Source of the DNA: Adiantum capillus-veneris
Taxonomy: Eukaryota > Streptophyta > Polypodiopsida > Polypodiales > Pteridaceae
Assembly (NCBI GenBank): GCA_014529385.2
Contig: CM043950.1
Location: 156,705,545 to 156,769,544, forward strand
DNA length: 64,000 nt
Direction of reading: 5' to 3'
Shown here: positions 55,001 through 64,000 of the stretch, in pieces
Layout: every line of letters begins with the position of its first letter
Numbering within the stretch: position 1 is the stretch's first letter
The notes under the pieces: model-generated
Database searches by the model: none
The model's input: the letters and a program-made list of their open reading frames with translations, nothing else
Told to the model about the DNA's origin: nothing
Made by a program: the position numbers and the translations under genes

Positions 55001-57086
55001 ACCAAATGAAAACCGAATAAGAGAAAACCATAAAGAGCCTCTGAAAACACCACAAGTGTTTCCAAATCCAATCCAAGACCCCCAAGATAAATCGCAGGGG
55101 CAAAAAGGGAAAAATCGTAAAAAGAAGATTGGGACGTACCCAAACCCTGTAGACGAGATTAAGCAGGTGAAACATCTAAGAGGTTTAGTGGAGGAGACTC
55201 AAAGGAAACTAGAACCAGAACCCATGCAGGTCAAAATTCATGACACAGTGTTTCCCATGCAAGTTCATCCATCCCACATGAACCATAGACCGTTAGCCAT
55301 ATCTAGTATCATCCAAGAAGGGAGTGAGGACAGGACATCAGAAAGTGAGCATACACCCTTCTTGTTGGGAAGGATGTTTAACGAAGGAATACCTGATCCC
55401 ATTGAGGAATATGAGATTCTATCCTCACCAGTTCCTAGTCAAGGACCTACACCTTGCAAAACGCCAATGAATGTTGCCAAACTAGTGGACTTCATGTCTT
55501 CTGAGGTCCGAACCACGATCATAGCAAAGCTGTATGGAGATCCTGAGTTATTCCTTGCACTTCGAGCATTCCTTAACGGAGAGCTACGAACGGGATTAAC
55601 GCAGTTTGCGCAACCAAATAGGCCTGACTCGATTATGATTGATGAGGAAAATCATGTGCAATCACTTGACTTAGATGGACACGAGTCTGTGATTGAGGTA
55701 CCCATTAACGAATTAGGGCAGTATTTTGAAGGCGACGAGTCTAATGCGACCCTACCCATCACTACCAAGGGATTAACTATAAAGGGAATTCTTGATGGTG
55801 GTGCAGGAGTTAGCATCGTTACAAAAGATTGTTGGGAATCCATGGGAAAACCCCGCCTCAATGTTACTAACATTGTGGTAAAGATGGCAAATGGTACCAT
55901 AGCCAAACCTATGGGGATGCTCAAGGATCTTAAGATCAAAGTTCTAGGACACAAGGTACGACATACGTTCATTGTAATGGATTTCTCTAAACACCTTATG
56001 TCATATGAAATGATTTTAGGACGACCATTCATGAGGAAAGCACAAATGGTTCATGATTGGTCTAAAAATCATGTCTATTTGCAATTCCAAGACTCTGTCC
56101 TTAGAGTGGATTTGGTGACTGGTAAGGTACACCCCTTAGGGATTAAAACCATTATTGATCATCGCTCTGACACCACAGTTCACTCGGCCCCACTACAATA
56201 TTGTTACACTTGTAAGAAGGATACAGACATTGGCCAAGATTCTCCTTACATGGATGCGTTACCGGGTATGACGGAATCAGACAATGTAGATTGGGTCCAC
56301 CTAGCATCAACCATAGACACTTGGGGAAATAGGGGGACGACCTGGGTAGCACCTGAGGGGGATGAAATGCCTGTACCCTTAAATATGCTACAAGCAATGC
56401 ATATCGCTTCTGACAAGACTCATCCTAAGGTAACGAAGAAAACATACAAGTGGGTCCCTAAAGCTTCTTTAGTGACCATAGCTAGTGCTAAAAAACAGAA
56501 GCCTTGTAAGAAATGTACCACTCGCTCCAAGAAAAGTAAGAAAATGTTGCGATGGATCCCTAAACGACTATTGGAAGCCCAAGGCTACTATCAAGGAAAT
56601 GATCAAATCTGGGAGCCAAAACGTAGATTGTGCTCTTACCTAACACCTGACCCAAGTGAGCCCAATCCCGTAGCTCCAAAACGAATCAATGATCGTGAAA
56701 AGAAAAAAATCACAGAATGCTACACACCCGCTCCCGAGCTAGTTTGGGTACCAAAGAAAGAACGATTTGTTCCACCTAGCTCAGGAAGGGGGGAGTCCCA
56801 TGAAGCTTCTAGCTCATCATGTAATACATCCATAGAGGTAAAAGCTTCTACACCGCCTCCATCTATAGTAGTGGACCTCAATGAAGCTACAAAAGAATCC
56901 ACACCTCCCAGTGTTCAAGAATCACCTGATGAACCACTTCAAGTTCGATCCTGGGAGAGTACCTTACCACCCTTGCAGCTTGATGAGGCACCTAGGGTAA
57001 TAGAAAACTACTGGCAAAAATCCTCACCTATTACCAACTGGAACAATTGGTTTCAAAGGGTGGCAAGCTCATTTCAAACGGTATGA
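52080..57086 (+). CDS. Element F gag-protease polyprotein (1668 aa, intact)
   Basis: Residues 1-385 are a long, Pro/Ser/Thr-rich N-terminal region. Residues about 390-565 are the gag core (IAKLTQKFNGDEDARKHIEV, GDWYRTLRVDEK, LRRLFLKEYIREG, DRFIRGLRNEGIYNG). Four zinc knuckles begin at C628, C651, C803 and C841. The second is standard (C-x2-C-x4-H-x4-C); the other three have only three residues before His. A Lys-rich region around 910-1020 follows. The protease has the active-site Asp at 1239 in ILDGGAGVSIV (D-G-G type) and EMILGRPFM near 1305. The last 210 residues carry W-x-P-K motifs at W1458, W1492, W1511 and W1556, then a Pro/Ser-rich tail. The frame has no break and ends in TGA. The absence of pol and the full openness point to selection as a gag-only element. 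Confidence 0.9.
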   Translation: MEAYPNQNTEREGHAPPEAPQPSTSMFSRFMETLGRATRSEPDANEAHEGGGEVDSPFTSHVDPTPPKSVHVDILPTSYQEGPVELPPSEVPSRVPLVTSKTTGSNIASTSQETINTSTLEGLFINDHWTYDLHSEVLTDLHSGHAYHVGWIEIVQSTSSATSIEDQQKMICNVIHGIIQSERQNRGVNILSTGPMRFLDTSKAQQPTLSQMETPLMSPMDPSYVISPGVSMQSEPPSENFSFPNLAQPSIKENTVLTPGISLTENVPMTSTVSAVPLPSVVVPNMGPRPYVPLAPYAHMAPTPPIVPLAYAPRVPLPSSYPSGPMPGYVPYPASSIHMPRPVPVPLPHMIPRVPPPALPPHIGDLAAFSQTIGRSIAENMRHASDRELRSKAVQIAKLTQKFNGDEDARKHIEVFEQVCDSLGERNELHKCNALSLTLSGKAGDWYRTLRVDEKTIYPTLRRLFLKEYIREGVLWGVASQLQKAERKEGESVRDFISRLKHLNSRCPVNERFNNNQLLDRFIRGLRNEGIYNGLVIRGITTWEDVTANAIQLEDNLMIAGMRVSTDTRSTSSQAIEYEPMTAKPIANEPKVFETFLTDLTKAIQESLKDNRPPQNSHMYPRREQQWCSICLGPHSTSECPTFRVKFNGTCNACGRYGHQAKDCLMIKRIMANRPPVAWTDAPRAPVLMPAPPVEKLSQHMVPRSQTVVQATPLPPPVLGPQPPHPRVAPMNQVGCEPSNAYADGCEEEIDTSIAYGLDTLEECPIYYMEDCWGQVKPVYQAAALASRGQNINTQARRPPLQCYECGGPHRVAECPIRLQKNAAQMQMNQASTSAMPILTCNRCGIDHLIAQCPYNPNAPKITPLNLVEIASVTSPIPPVAPAYAITRSMLQGPGHILEERDTASVIQAKKKKTRRKKLQNTENSKPSSKTNIGTGDDPVYMNDLEDDSDSIETMETRTNTTKGKTDKENRNMGPNENRIRENHKEPLKTPQVFPNPIQDPQDKSQGQKGKNRKKKIGTYPNPVDEIKQVKHLRGLVEETQRKLEPEPMQVKIHDTVFPMQVHPSHMNHRPLAISSIIQEGSEDRTSESEHTPFLLGRMFNEGIPDPIEEYEILSSPVPSQGPTPCKTPMNVAKLVDFMSSEVRTTIIAKLYGDPELFLALRAFLNGELRTGLTQFAQPNRPDSIMIDEENHVQSLDLDGHESVIEVPINELGQYFEGDESNATLPITTKGLTIKGILDGGAGVSIVTKDCWESMGKPRLNVTNIVVKMANGTIAKPMGMLKDLKIKVLGHKVRHTFIVMDFSKHLMSYEMILGRPFMRKAQMVHDWSKNHVYLQFQDSVLRVDLVTGKVHPLGIKTIIDHRSDTTVHSAPLQYCYTCKKDTDIGQDSPYMDALPGMTESDNVDWVHLASTIDTWGNRGTTWVAPEGDEMPVPLNMLQAMHIASDKTHPKVTKKTYKWVPKASLVTIASAKKQKPCKKCTTRSKKSKKMLRWIPKRLLEAQGYYQGNDQIWEPKRRLCSYLTPDPSEPNPVAPKRINDREKKKITECYTPAPELVWVPKKERFVPPSSGRGESHEASSSSCNTSIEVKASTPPPSIVVDLNEATKESTPPSVQESPDEPLQVRSWESTLPPLQLDEAPRVIENYWQKSSPITNWNNWFQRVASSFQTV

Positions 57087-58710
57087 TCTACCCAAGGAAG
57101 GGGGGAGTGTTTGCTGACATTCATCATTCATTTGTTTCCCTCTCAACCTTTTTCCCTGGCCTCTCAATTCTAATCTTAGGGAATGTACATATAAAGCTTT
57201 ATACTCACAAAAAAAATAAAAAAATAAATAAAGAGCAAGAGCAATTAGCAAACGAGTATGCACATTAAAAGTCAAAACATTGACTCAAACCTACACATGT
57301 CACATTTGGTACAGTGAAACAGAAACCTATGCCATAAAACACCTTTGATCCTCATCACTTGAGTGATGGAGGGTAGGTAAGATTAGTACGATAGGAGTGT
57401 TTCTGTTTTAGAGTTGAGTGATTAGAAAAGTTCTATTTTCCCACTAATGTGCCTCCTGGAGGTATTCCTTTTGTTTCCTAGTGTGTACAGGAGCGTATTG
57501 CTATTGATAGGATTTGGACCTTCATGGAATCTTTATCTCGACTCACTCTTCAAATCAAGCGCGACCATCGACACAAACAGGTGTTTCTTATCCATTAGCA
57601 TTGCCGTTATCTTTTTGCATCTATGATTGTCTGCTTTGATTGTGATTGGTAGCATAATACTCAGCGCATTTGCTTAGTATCAAACATTTAATTCAATGTA
57701 ATGTTTTGTCATAATCACTTGTTTAGGTGTAAAAATCAAGCAGTTCGACTAAGCTAGTTTGACCAAGCTAGGTGTTAGAGATCTTCTCTTAATACCATGG
57801 GGAATGCCTTCCTAATAAGCAATGGTTACTTAGGTTCTTAATCCGATTTAGGCAGCATTGTATGAAATGTACTAGGGCTTTCTAGTGGCTTAACCCTATC
57901 GACCTTTAGCTTAAGTATTATAAAGGGAGTTTACTAATGTGATGAGCCTGGGGAGTGTAACAATGTTATATGACCCCCCAAAGTTACAAAATTTAAATGT
58001 TGAAAATGAACAAGCAAAAATCAAAGTGCCACAATGTAAAATTTTAAGCTGGAAGAGAAATCTCGGCTTGATTTGGTACTTCACTCACATGTATCGCCTA
58101 TGGTACTAGAGCCCTAGAGGTTCCCAGTGTGGGCGCTTTTCCTTGAAAAGCAAAAAACCCAAGGCATACAAAATAAGCACCCACTTCATAATTGAATCAC
58201 TGTGAAAAGACTTTGGGGGGTCAAAGAAAAAGTAATCAGACAGGCGATGATTTCATGAGAAATTCCTTTTATGGTAGCTTAACTACAAGGTTTTCTAGAT
58301 ATAGCCTCTAGTCAGCCCTCGAACATGAATACTTGGCTCTCGCGATTAAACAAATTAATTGACCACAGAAAATTAAGAAGCTTACCCATGGTATTAATAT
58401 TCGATCTCTAGTGCCTTTTGACCGTCAAATTAGCGACCCCAGACTTGTTTAATTTTCTACCTTTACATATGTTTATGCATTTGATTACATTGCAATTTAA
58501 TGTTCATTTCTATCAAATTGTTTGAAATTCTTTGACCAATCAATGTGTCTACCTAAAACTACATATGCTTTTTAAGAGAATGCAATTACTGTGCCAATGT
58601 TGTTTGATTTTGTAGTGACTGAAGAAGGCTAAGGACATTCATCTCAAATGCTCTTCCACCTCGACGAACCAGCTTCAACTCAATAGCTTCCGAGGACGGA
58701 ATCTACATCA
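57087..58710 (+). other. Element F 3' non-coding region
   Basis: 1.6 kb without a significant frame or RT/integrase similarity. It starts with a purine tract identical in core to the real one (ggaaggggggag, 57096-57107). The region is AT-rich and could be the remains of a lost pol or env-like part, or may carry packaging signals. Confidence 0.6.
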
Positions 58711-58722
58711 GGAAGGGGGGCA
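58711..58722 (+). other. Element F polypurine tract
   Basis: ggaaggggggca immediately before the LTR start TGTTAACC. The same GGAAGGGGGG core also occurs at 56784-56793 and 57096-57105. Confidence 0.85.
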
Positions 58723-59007
58723 TGTTAACCCTCACGGCACACGGACACCCTATGATCTATAAACGTTGTATTATTTAGAGTCAGGTACCGGGCTTGTCGG
58801 ACCAACAGGGAAAGGTAGAGTGATCGTCGATGAGAGGCGCACTTTAACTTGGACATTCAAGGGATTAGTTGGTTAAGCATGGGCGCCCAAGTGTGAATGG
58901 GGTGAGCTCCTATAAAAGCCAACTAAACCTAATTTTTACTCATTCTCTCATTTGTGCAATTGAAGAGTGCTCTTGCTCCATCTCCATCTTCTTCTTCTTC
59001 ACCTCCT

Positions 59008-59040
<33 letters not shown>

Positions 59041-59290
59041 GAGAGTGTGTGTGCGATCGAGCATTACGAAGGCACGACGGCGGCGAAGCGGTTGAGCGCG
59101 GCACGACTGCAGCTTCTTCTTCATCGCGGCGAGGAATCCACCACGAAGGCGAGTGTAGAGCGGTGAGTGACACACCCTTTGTTTCCTTGAGCTTGCTAGT
59201 TTAGGCTTGTTGTGTGCTTGGAGCAGTTTGTGGCTCGCACACGGTGTATTGGCAAGTCCCTTGCTTCGACAGTGCGGCAAGGAGCGCACA
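58723..59290 (+). repeat. Element F 3' LTR
   Basis: 568 bp, TATA box at 58911-58918. It differs from the 5' LTR by a gatgaggcg/gatgagaggcg 2-base indel, one more GA in the microsatellite, and single changes such as acttattc/actcattc and gccgttt/gcagttt. Confidence 0.95.
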
Positions 59291-61487
59291 AGGTCCATCA
59301 CTTTTTCAACCTACTATCCATTGTGTTATTGAGGTTTTATCCCAAGGGTTTAAAGGTCCACCACCTGTCCAAGCTAGATCTATTGAAAGAAGCTATATCT
59401 ATTTTTTAAATGTCAATGTGTGAATGGAATAGAGCTACTATGCTTACTACCATTTATGGTTTGGGACAGATGTCCACCAATTTTCCAACCTACTAACCAT
59501 TATGTTGTGGAGGTTTTAGCCCAAGGTTGTTTGAAGATACACCACCTATCCAAGCTAGATTTATTGAAAGAATCTATCACTATTTTTTGAAGGTTAAAGT
59601 GTGAATGGAGTCTAGCTACTATGCTTACTACAATGGAGGGTTTGGGATAGAGGTCCATCACTTGTACAACCTACTACCATTGTGTTATGGAGGTTTTAGC
59701 CCAAGGTCATTTGAAGGTCCACCACTTGTCCAAGCTGGCTCTATTGAATATTCCTGTCTCTACTTTGATAGCCTGGATGGTTTGGGATAGAAATCTAGCA
59801 CTTGTCCAACCTACTATCCATTGTCCTATTGAGGTTTTAGCCCAAGGTGGTTTGAAGGTCCACCACATGTTCAAGCTAGCTCTATTGAAAGAAACTGTCT
59901 CTATTGTTTTAAGCTCAATGTGTGAATGGAGTGTAGGTACTATGTTTACTACCATGGATGGTTTGGACAGAGGACCATCACTTGTCCAACCTACTAGCCA
60001 TTGTGTTATGCAGGTTTTAATCATATATGGTTTGAAGGTCCACCACCTGTCCAAGCTCTCTCTACTCTGATAGAGTGGATGGTTTCGGCTAGAGGTCCAA
60101 CACTTGTCCAACCTACTATCCATTGTGTTATGGAGGTTTTAGCCCAAGGTGGTTTGAAGGTCCACCACCTATCCAAGCTAGATCTATTGAAAAACACTAT
60201 CTCTATTGTTTTAAGGTCAATGTGTGAATGGAGTGTAGCTACTATGTTTACTACCATGGATGGTTTGGGGTAGAGATCCACCACTTGTCCAACCTACTAT
60301 ACATTGTGCTATGGAGGTTTAAGTACAAGGTGGTTTGAAGGTCCACCACCTATCCAAGCTAGCTCCATTGAAAATTCCTACCTCTATTGTTTGAAGGTCA
60401 ATTGTGAATGGAGTGTAGCTACTATGTTTACTACCATGGATGGTTTGGGGTAGAGGTCTAGCACTTGTCCAACCTACTTTCCATTGTGTTCTAAAGGTTT
60501 TAGCCCAGGTTGGTTTGAAGATTCACCACCTATCCAAGCTAGATCTATTAAACAAATCTATCTCTATTGTTTCAAAGTCAGTGTGTGAATGGAGTACAGC
60601 TACTTTGTTAACTACCATGGATGGTTTGTAGGAAAGCTCCACCACTTGTCCAACCTACTATCCATTGTGTTACGTAGGTTTTAGCCCAAGATTGTTGGAA
60701 GTTCCACCACCTGTCCAAGCTAGCTCCTTGGAAAGAAGCTATCTCTATTGTCTCAAGATCAATGTGTGAATGGAGTGTAGCTACTTTTTTTCCTACCATG
60801 GATGGTTTGGGACAGAGGTCCACCACTTGTCCAGCCTACTATCTATTGTGCTATTGAGGTTTTAGCCCAAGGTTTTTTGAAGGTCCACCACCTATACAAG
60901 CTACCTCTATTGAATAGTCCTATCTCTAGTCTGATCATGTGGATGGTTTGGGGTAGACGTCCACCACTTGTCCAACCTACTAACCATTGTGTTATGGAGG
61001 TTTTAGCCCATGGTGGTTTGAATGTCCATCACCTGTCCAAGCTAGCTCTATTGAATAGTCCTATCTCTAGTCTGATGACGTGGATGGTTTGGGGTAGAGG
61101 TTCGGAACTTTTCCAACCTACTATCCATTGTGTTATTGAGGTTTTAGCACAAGGTGGTTTGAAGGTCCACCACCTATCCAAGCTAGTTCTATTGAAAGAA
61201 GCTATCTCTATTCTTTGAAGGTCAATTTGTGAATGGAGTAGAGCTACTATGTTTACTACCATTGATGGTTTGGGACAGAGGTCCACCACTTGTCCAACCT
61301 ACTAACCATTGCGCTATGGAGGTTTTAGCTCAAGGTTGTTTAAAGATACACCACCTATCCAAGCTAGCTCTATTAAAAGAATCTATCACTATTTTATGAA
61401 GGTTAAAGTGTGAATGGAGTCTAGCTACATGTTTACTACCATGAAGGGTTTGGGACACAGGTCCATCACTTGTCCAACCTACTAAAC
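59291..61487. repeat. 181-bp satellite, block 3 (about 13 units)
   Basis: The ggatggtttgggg-type block recurs near 59453, 59634, 59775, 59955, 60077, 60257, 60439, 60620, 60802, 60940, 61083, 61264 and 61444. Steps are 180-182 bases, with shorter steps of about 122 and 138-143 where the tctattgtttcaaggtcaat part is replaced by tctctagtctgat. Short open frames on both strands within the units change phase every unit (181 = 3x60+1) and are not genes. Confidence 0.95.
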
Positions 61488-62637
61488 AAGTAGGTATCAA
61501 TGGGCTAGTGAGTGAGTAATAAAGGGCTAAAGTAGATACAGAAGACCTCAACATGCACGTGGTAGACGCTTTTGTATATCTAATGTAGTTTCTTAGGCCA
61601 GAAGGTCTCCAAAGTGGATCACATGGGATGGCAGGTGAAGGATGTTCAAAGGGATGCATTTTTGCTTGGGAATGTGGTGCTTGAAGTGTTGAGTCATTTG
61701 GTCCAAATAGCTCCCCAAATGGAGCTATAGTGGGCAAGATATGGATGTTTAAAGTCAAAGTGCATTGCAATTTTGAGACGGACAGGGCAAATGATGACAT
61801 ATGGTTGAATCTAGTTTCATTGAATGGATGTGAAGTGTTTGAGATGGGGATCATGTCGGTCCTTTTATATTATCAATCAAAGCTATAATGTGAGAGATAT
61901 GACCAATTGAAGTTCTGGTGGGGGCAGTTCGGGGCCACTTTGACTGCATTGGAAAGCATGCCATGTGGGAGTTTTTGGTCCTTCACAAGGTTATGGAATG
62001 TGGTATGCACAATATGGAGCTATCCAGATTCAGCTGCTCATCAATTGGACTCCTTAACACCAAGTTGAGGGTTCCATATAATTGTATCCCGTTTTGGTGG
62101 CCTCGATTGATAGTCTCAGAAAAGTCAAAGTGCACCACAAATGAGGTAGAATTAAGTTGACATGGTGGAGATCCCACTGGATTTTACAGTTTGGGAATTG
62201 GGTTACTGAGCTAGAAATGGCAGTTAATTTTGGGGGGAAAAGGCTTTTTTTAATGGTTTTTTGGTGAGCTTTGGGAGGCCATTAGAGGGGTGCCTCACCT
62301 TGGGCTGCCACACGTCAGATGATCATCCCAAATGGGAGCCTCAAAGAGACAATGACATGGTATTTAGGCTAGAAAAGAACCCTATATATCAAGCGAGGAG
62401 AGGGGCCACGATCTCCTTGGCCATGGATGCTCTGTGCCGGCCACTGCGAGTGGCAGCCTGTGATGTTCATTTTGTTATTGTGGGGCGATGTTGTCGTTGA
62501 TGTTGTGGTTGTTGGCCAGTGGCTCTAGCATGTAGCAATGTGTCCATTTGTGTGGATTTCGTTCTTGCAGCCCTAACGGGCACCTAATACTTTGTATAAG
62601 GAGGGGTGTCACATGGCCTTGTCACGGCGCTATGACA

Positions 62638-62638
<1 letters not shown>
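61488..62638. other. Unassigned sequence right of the satellite
   Basis: No gene was recognised. A promoter-like ctatatatc lies at 62391-62399, and the stretch 61860-62600 has the look of an LTR or leader for the gag-like frame further right. No matching repeat is in the window, so this cannot be shown. Confidence 0.4.

Positions 62639-62669
<31 letters not shown>
62639..62669. repeat. 31-base C homopolymer
   Basis: An uninterrupted run of about 31 C, then G and four more C. The exact length is doubtful, because such runs are hard to sequence. Confidence 0.8.
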
Positions 62670-62670
<1 letters not shown>

Positions 62671-63540
62671 CCCCTTGAGAGGCCTCCCATGGGTTCTTGA
62701 GGTGCTAGTTGACTTAGAATTGGCCAAATGGAGATTACACATGCAATGAGTGAGAGCAAAGGTGAGAGGTGCCAGAGGTGTCTTGAGCATGCAGTAGATT
62801 CCAAAATAGAAGTGCCAAATGTGTGTTGTGTGAGTAAAATGCTAAATGATTCTCACAGTCAGCTACACAAGAAGAAGATAACTAATTTCTCTTTTGAAGA
62901 TTTTGCCCTCTTCTATAAGAGGAGATTCTCACCTTTTGTAAAGGGATTTTGCCAAGGCGGCCATTGGGAACCAGGGCCATAGTGTTCTTGCAGATTGGAG
63001 GCTCTTGAGCCAAGTTGAGCTTGTGCAGAGCCGAAAGGGCTATCAAGGTTATGGTTGATCTTGCCGATGTGTGTGTGGGCTTGAAGCAAGGGCAGTATAT
63101 GTTGTTTGTTGTAAAGAGAAGCCATCATTGTCGTATTTTTTTGTGTCAGTTCTCCCTTTCCCCTTCTCTTCTCTGCTTGTCTGTGTGCATTTTTAGAAGC
63201 GTGTCGGTAGGTATGCCCCCCGAGGTCAATTGTGCAAAGCGAGATTGAGAGAGGATGTGTGTGTGTGGTGGAGGTAGGGACTTGGATAGTGCAGGATTGA
63301 TTGGGCTAGTTTGTGATGTTGTAGCATGTGCGTGCATATATGGTTGTGTGAAGATGGCGGTTTGCCTACGGATTGTGTTGTTTTTGAAGGTGAAATCCAG
63401 TGGATTGGGGTGTTGTGTATATCCTGGTCTATAGAGAGGCCTTTGTTTGTGTTTTAAGCGTGTTTCCCTTTCCCCTTTCCATCTTCTAGCACCCTCACTG
63501 AGAAGCACATTGATTGATCTGTGATATCTTTGCGATTAAA
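62670..63540. other. Stretch with no recognised gene
   Basis: T/G-rich on the plus strand with TG runs (63256-63274 region). It may be the leader of the element starting at about 63541; nothing else is supported. Confidence 0.35.
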
Positions 63541-64000
63541 GATGTCTTAGAGTTTGGGTTTGATTTTCAATGGTGATAAAGATGCAAACGAGTGGTTGAC
63601 AAATTTTGAGCTGTTTATGCTCTCGTTGCGGATGCAAAGTGATCAAGAAAAGGTGTAGACAGTGATGTTTGGTTCAATGGTTTGGAAGATGCAATCAAGC
63701 AAAGTTGGAATGGGTTTTGGGAGCAGTTTCTATGCAAATTTTGCAAAGTTTTGTCGGTAGGTGAAGCGGATGTGAAGATCAAAGGGTTGCAACAAGAAGT
63801 GAATATTTCAATGCTTCTGTTGATAGGTTTGAAGGTTTTTAGAGGGATTTGGTTGTTGTCACCCAAGTGGTCAATGCAGATTGTTTTAAGCTAGAGGAGT
63901 TGCCTGCATCCTTGTGTTTGCGAGAAGGTGTATGATGAAGAACCCAAGAGATACAATGAAGCTATCAAAGTTGCCAGGGCAAAGAGGTGCATGCTATGGA
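63541..64000 (+). pseudogene. Gag-like reading frames of a retrotransposon running off the right edge
   Basis: Plus-strand stretches in several frames: FNGDKDANEWLTNFELFM and LRMQSDQEKV (63560-63656), DAIKQSWNGFWEQFLCKFCK (near 63690-63745), and VVTQVVNADCFKLEELPASL, then DEEPKRYNEAIKVARAKR (near 63855-63990). The order and style (F-G-D/E-x-x-A-x-x-W near the start, then W-x-x-F-x-x-x-F) match a Ty3/gypsy gag core. Stops and frame changes show decay. What follows is outside the window. Confidence 0.55.

Larger units (their letters stand above)
50555..59290 (+). mobile_element. Element F: young non-autonomous LTR retrotransposon with gag-protease only
   Basis: LTRs of 564 and 568 bp (TGTTAACC...GCGCACA) differ by two or three substitutions and two dinucleotide indels. 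The target duplication AGGTC is exact (50550-50554 and 59291-59295). A primer site TGGCGCCGCTGCCGGGGA follows the 5' LTR, and ggaaggggggca precedes the 3' LTR. The 7.6 kb interior has one 1668-codon frame, gag plus protease, and no reverse transcriptase, RNase H or integrase motif in any frame of the provided translations. The primer site and protease suggest descent from the Athila/Tat side of Ty3/gypsy. Transposition would need enzymes from a partner. Confidence 0.9.

Noticed and set aside
54294-55175. Minus-strand frames opposite the element F polyprotein
   Set aside because: They are shadows of the long plus-strand gene; composition and stops follow from its codons.
57087-58710. Possible hidden env-like gene or pol remnant in element F
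   Set aside because: No frame above background and no RT, integrase, RNase H or membrane-protein pattern could be read on either strand.

Overview
The window is intergenic DNA from a large-genome land plant, probably a seed plant. It is a mosaic of nested and mostly broken LTR retrotransposons, two kinds of tandem satellite and small terminal-inverted-repeat elements. Remnants of a few intron-containing, plant-like genes sit on the minus strand at about 36.6-42.9 kb. Evidence for a plant: Ty3/gypsy lineages with a chromodomain, with two RNase H domains, and with the TGGCGCC-type primer site; a plant-type Ty1/copia element; GT/AG introns of about 90 bp; and FCP1-like proteins carrying the DLNG motif. 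The species cannot be read from the sequence.

Layout. 1-6750: 3' two thirds of a Tat-like gypsy element (A, +) with gag, protease, reverse transcriptase (RT), double RNase H, integrase and a 1.5 kb 3' LTR bounded by TGATAA/TTATCA. 6851-21705: a chromodomain gypsy element (B, -) whose gag is split by another gypsy element (C, +, 12862-about 21087). 21744-24880: diverged direct repeats, a small TIR element with an unoccupied paralogous site nearby, and an unrecognised decayed gene. 25058-26108: a satellite of about 61 bp in alternating A/B units. 26211-31430: a rearranged gypsy element (D, +). 32118-34860: the truncated 3' end of a second B-family element (E, -) carrying a 0.45 kb TIR element. 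34860-42858: minus-strand gene remnants, including two FCP1/NIF-like phosphatase domains. 42896-61487: a 181-bp satellite array of about 25 units. It is split by a complete copia element (43267-48869, target duplication TTATG) and by a complete element F (50555-59290, target duplication AGGTC). 61488-64000: unassigned DNA with a 31-nt C tract, then a decayed gag-like reading frame running off the right edge.

The most interesting object is element F. Its LTRs are nearly identical and it has an exact target duplication, a primer site and a polypurine tract. Its only long gene is one uninterrupted 1668-codon gag-protease reading frame: no RT, RNase H or integrase is visible. The protein has four zinc knuckles, three of them with non-standard spacing, and a C-terminal tail with four W-x-P-K motifs. 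It looks like a young non-autonomous retrotransposon that kept its coat and protease but borrows RT and integrase from an unknown partner. The second theme is the 181-bp satellite. Its core motif also lies singly in the introns and spacers of the neighbouring gene remnants, so the array may have grown locally from intronic sequence.

Apart from F and the nearly intact copia element, every polyprotein here carries stops or frameshifts. All gene calls rest on reading the translations by eye; no database search was possible.
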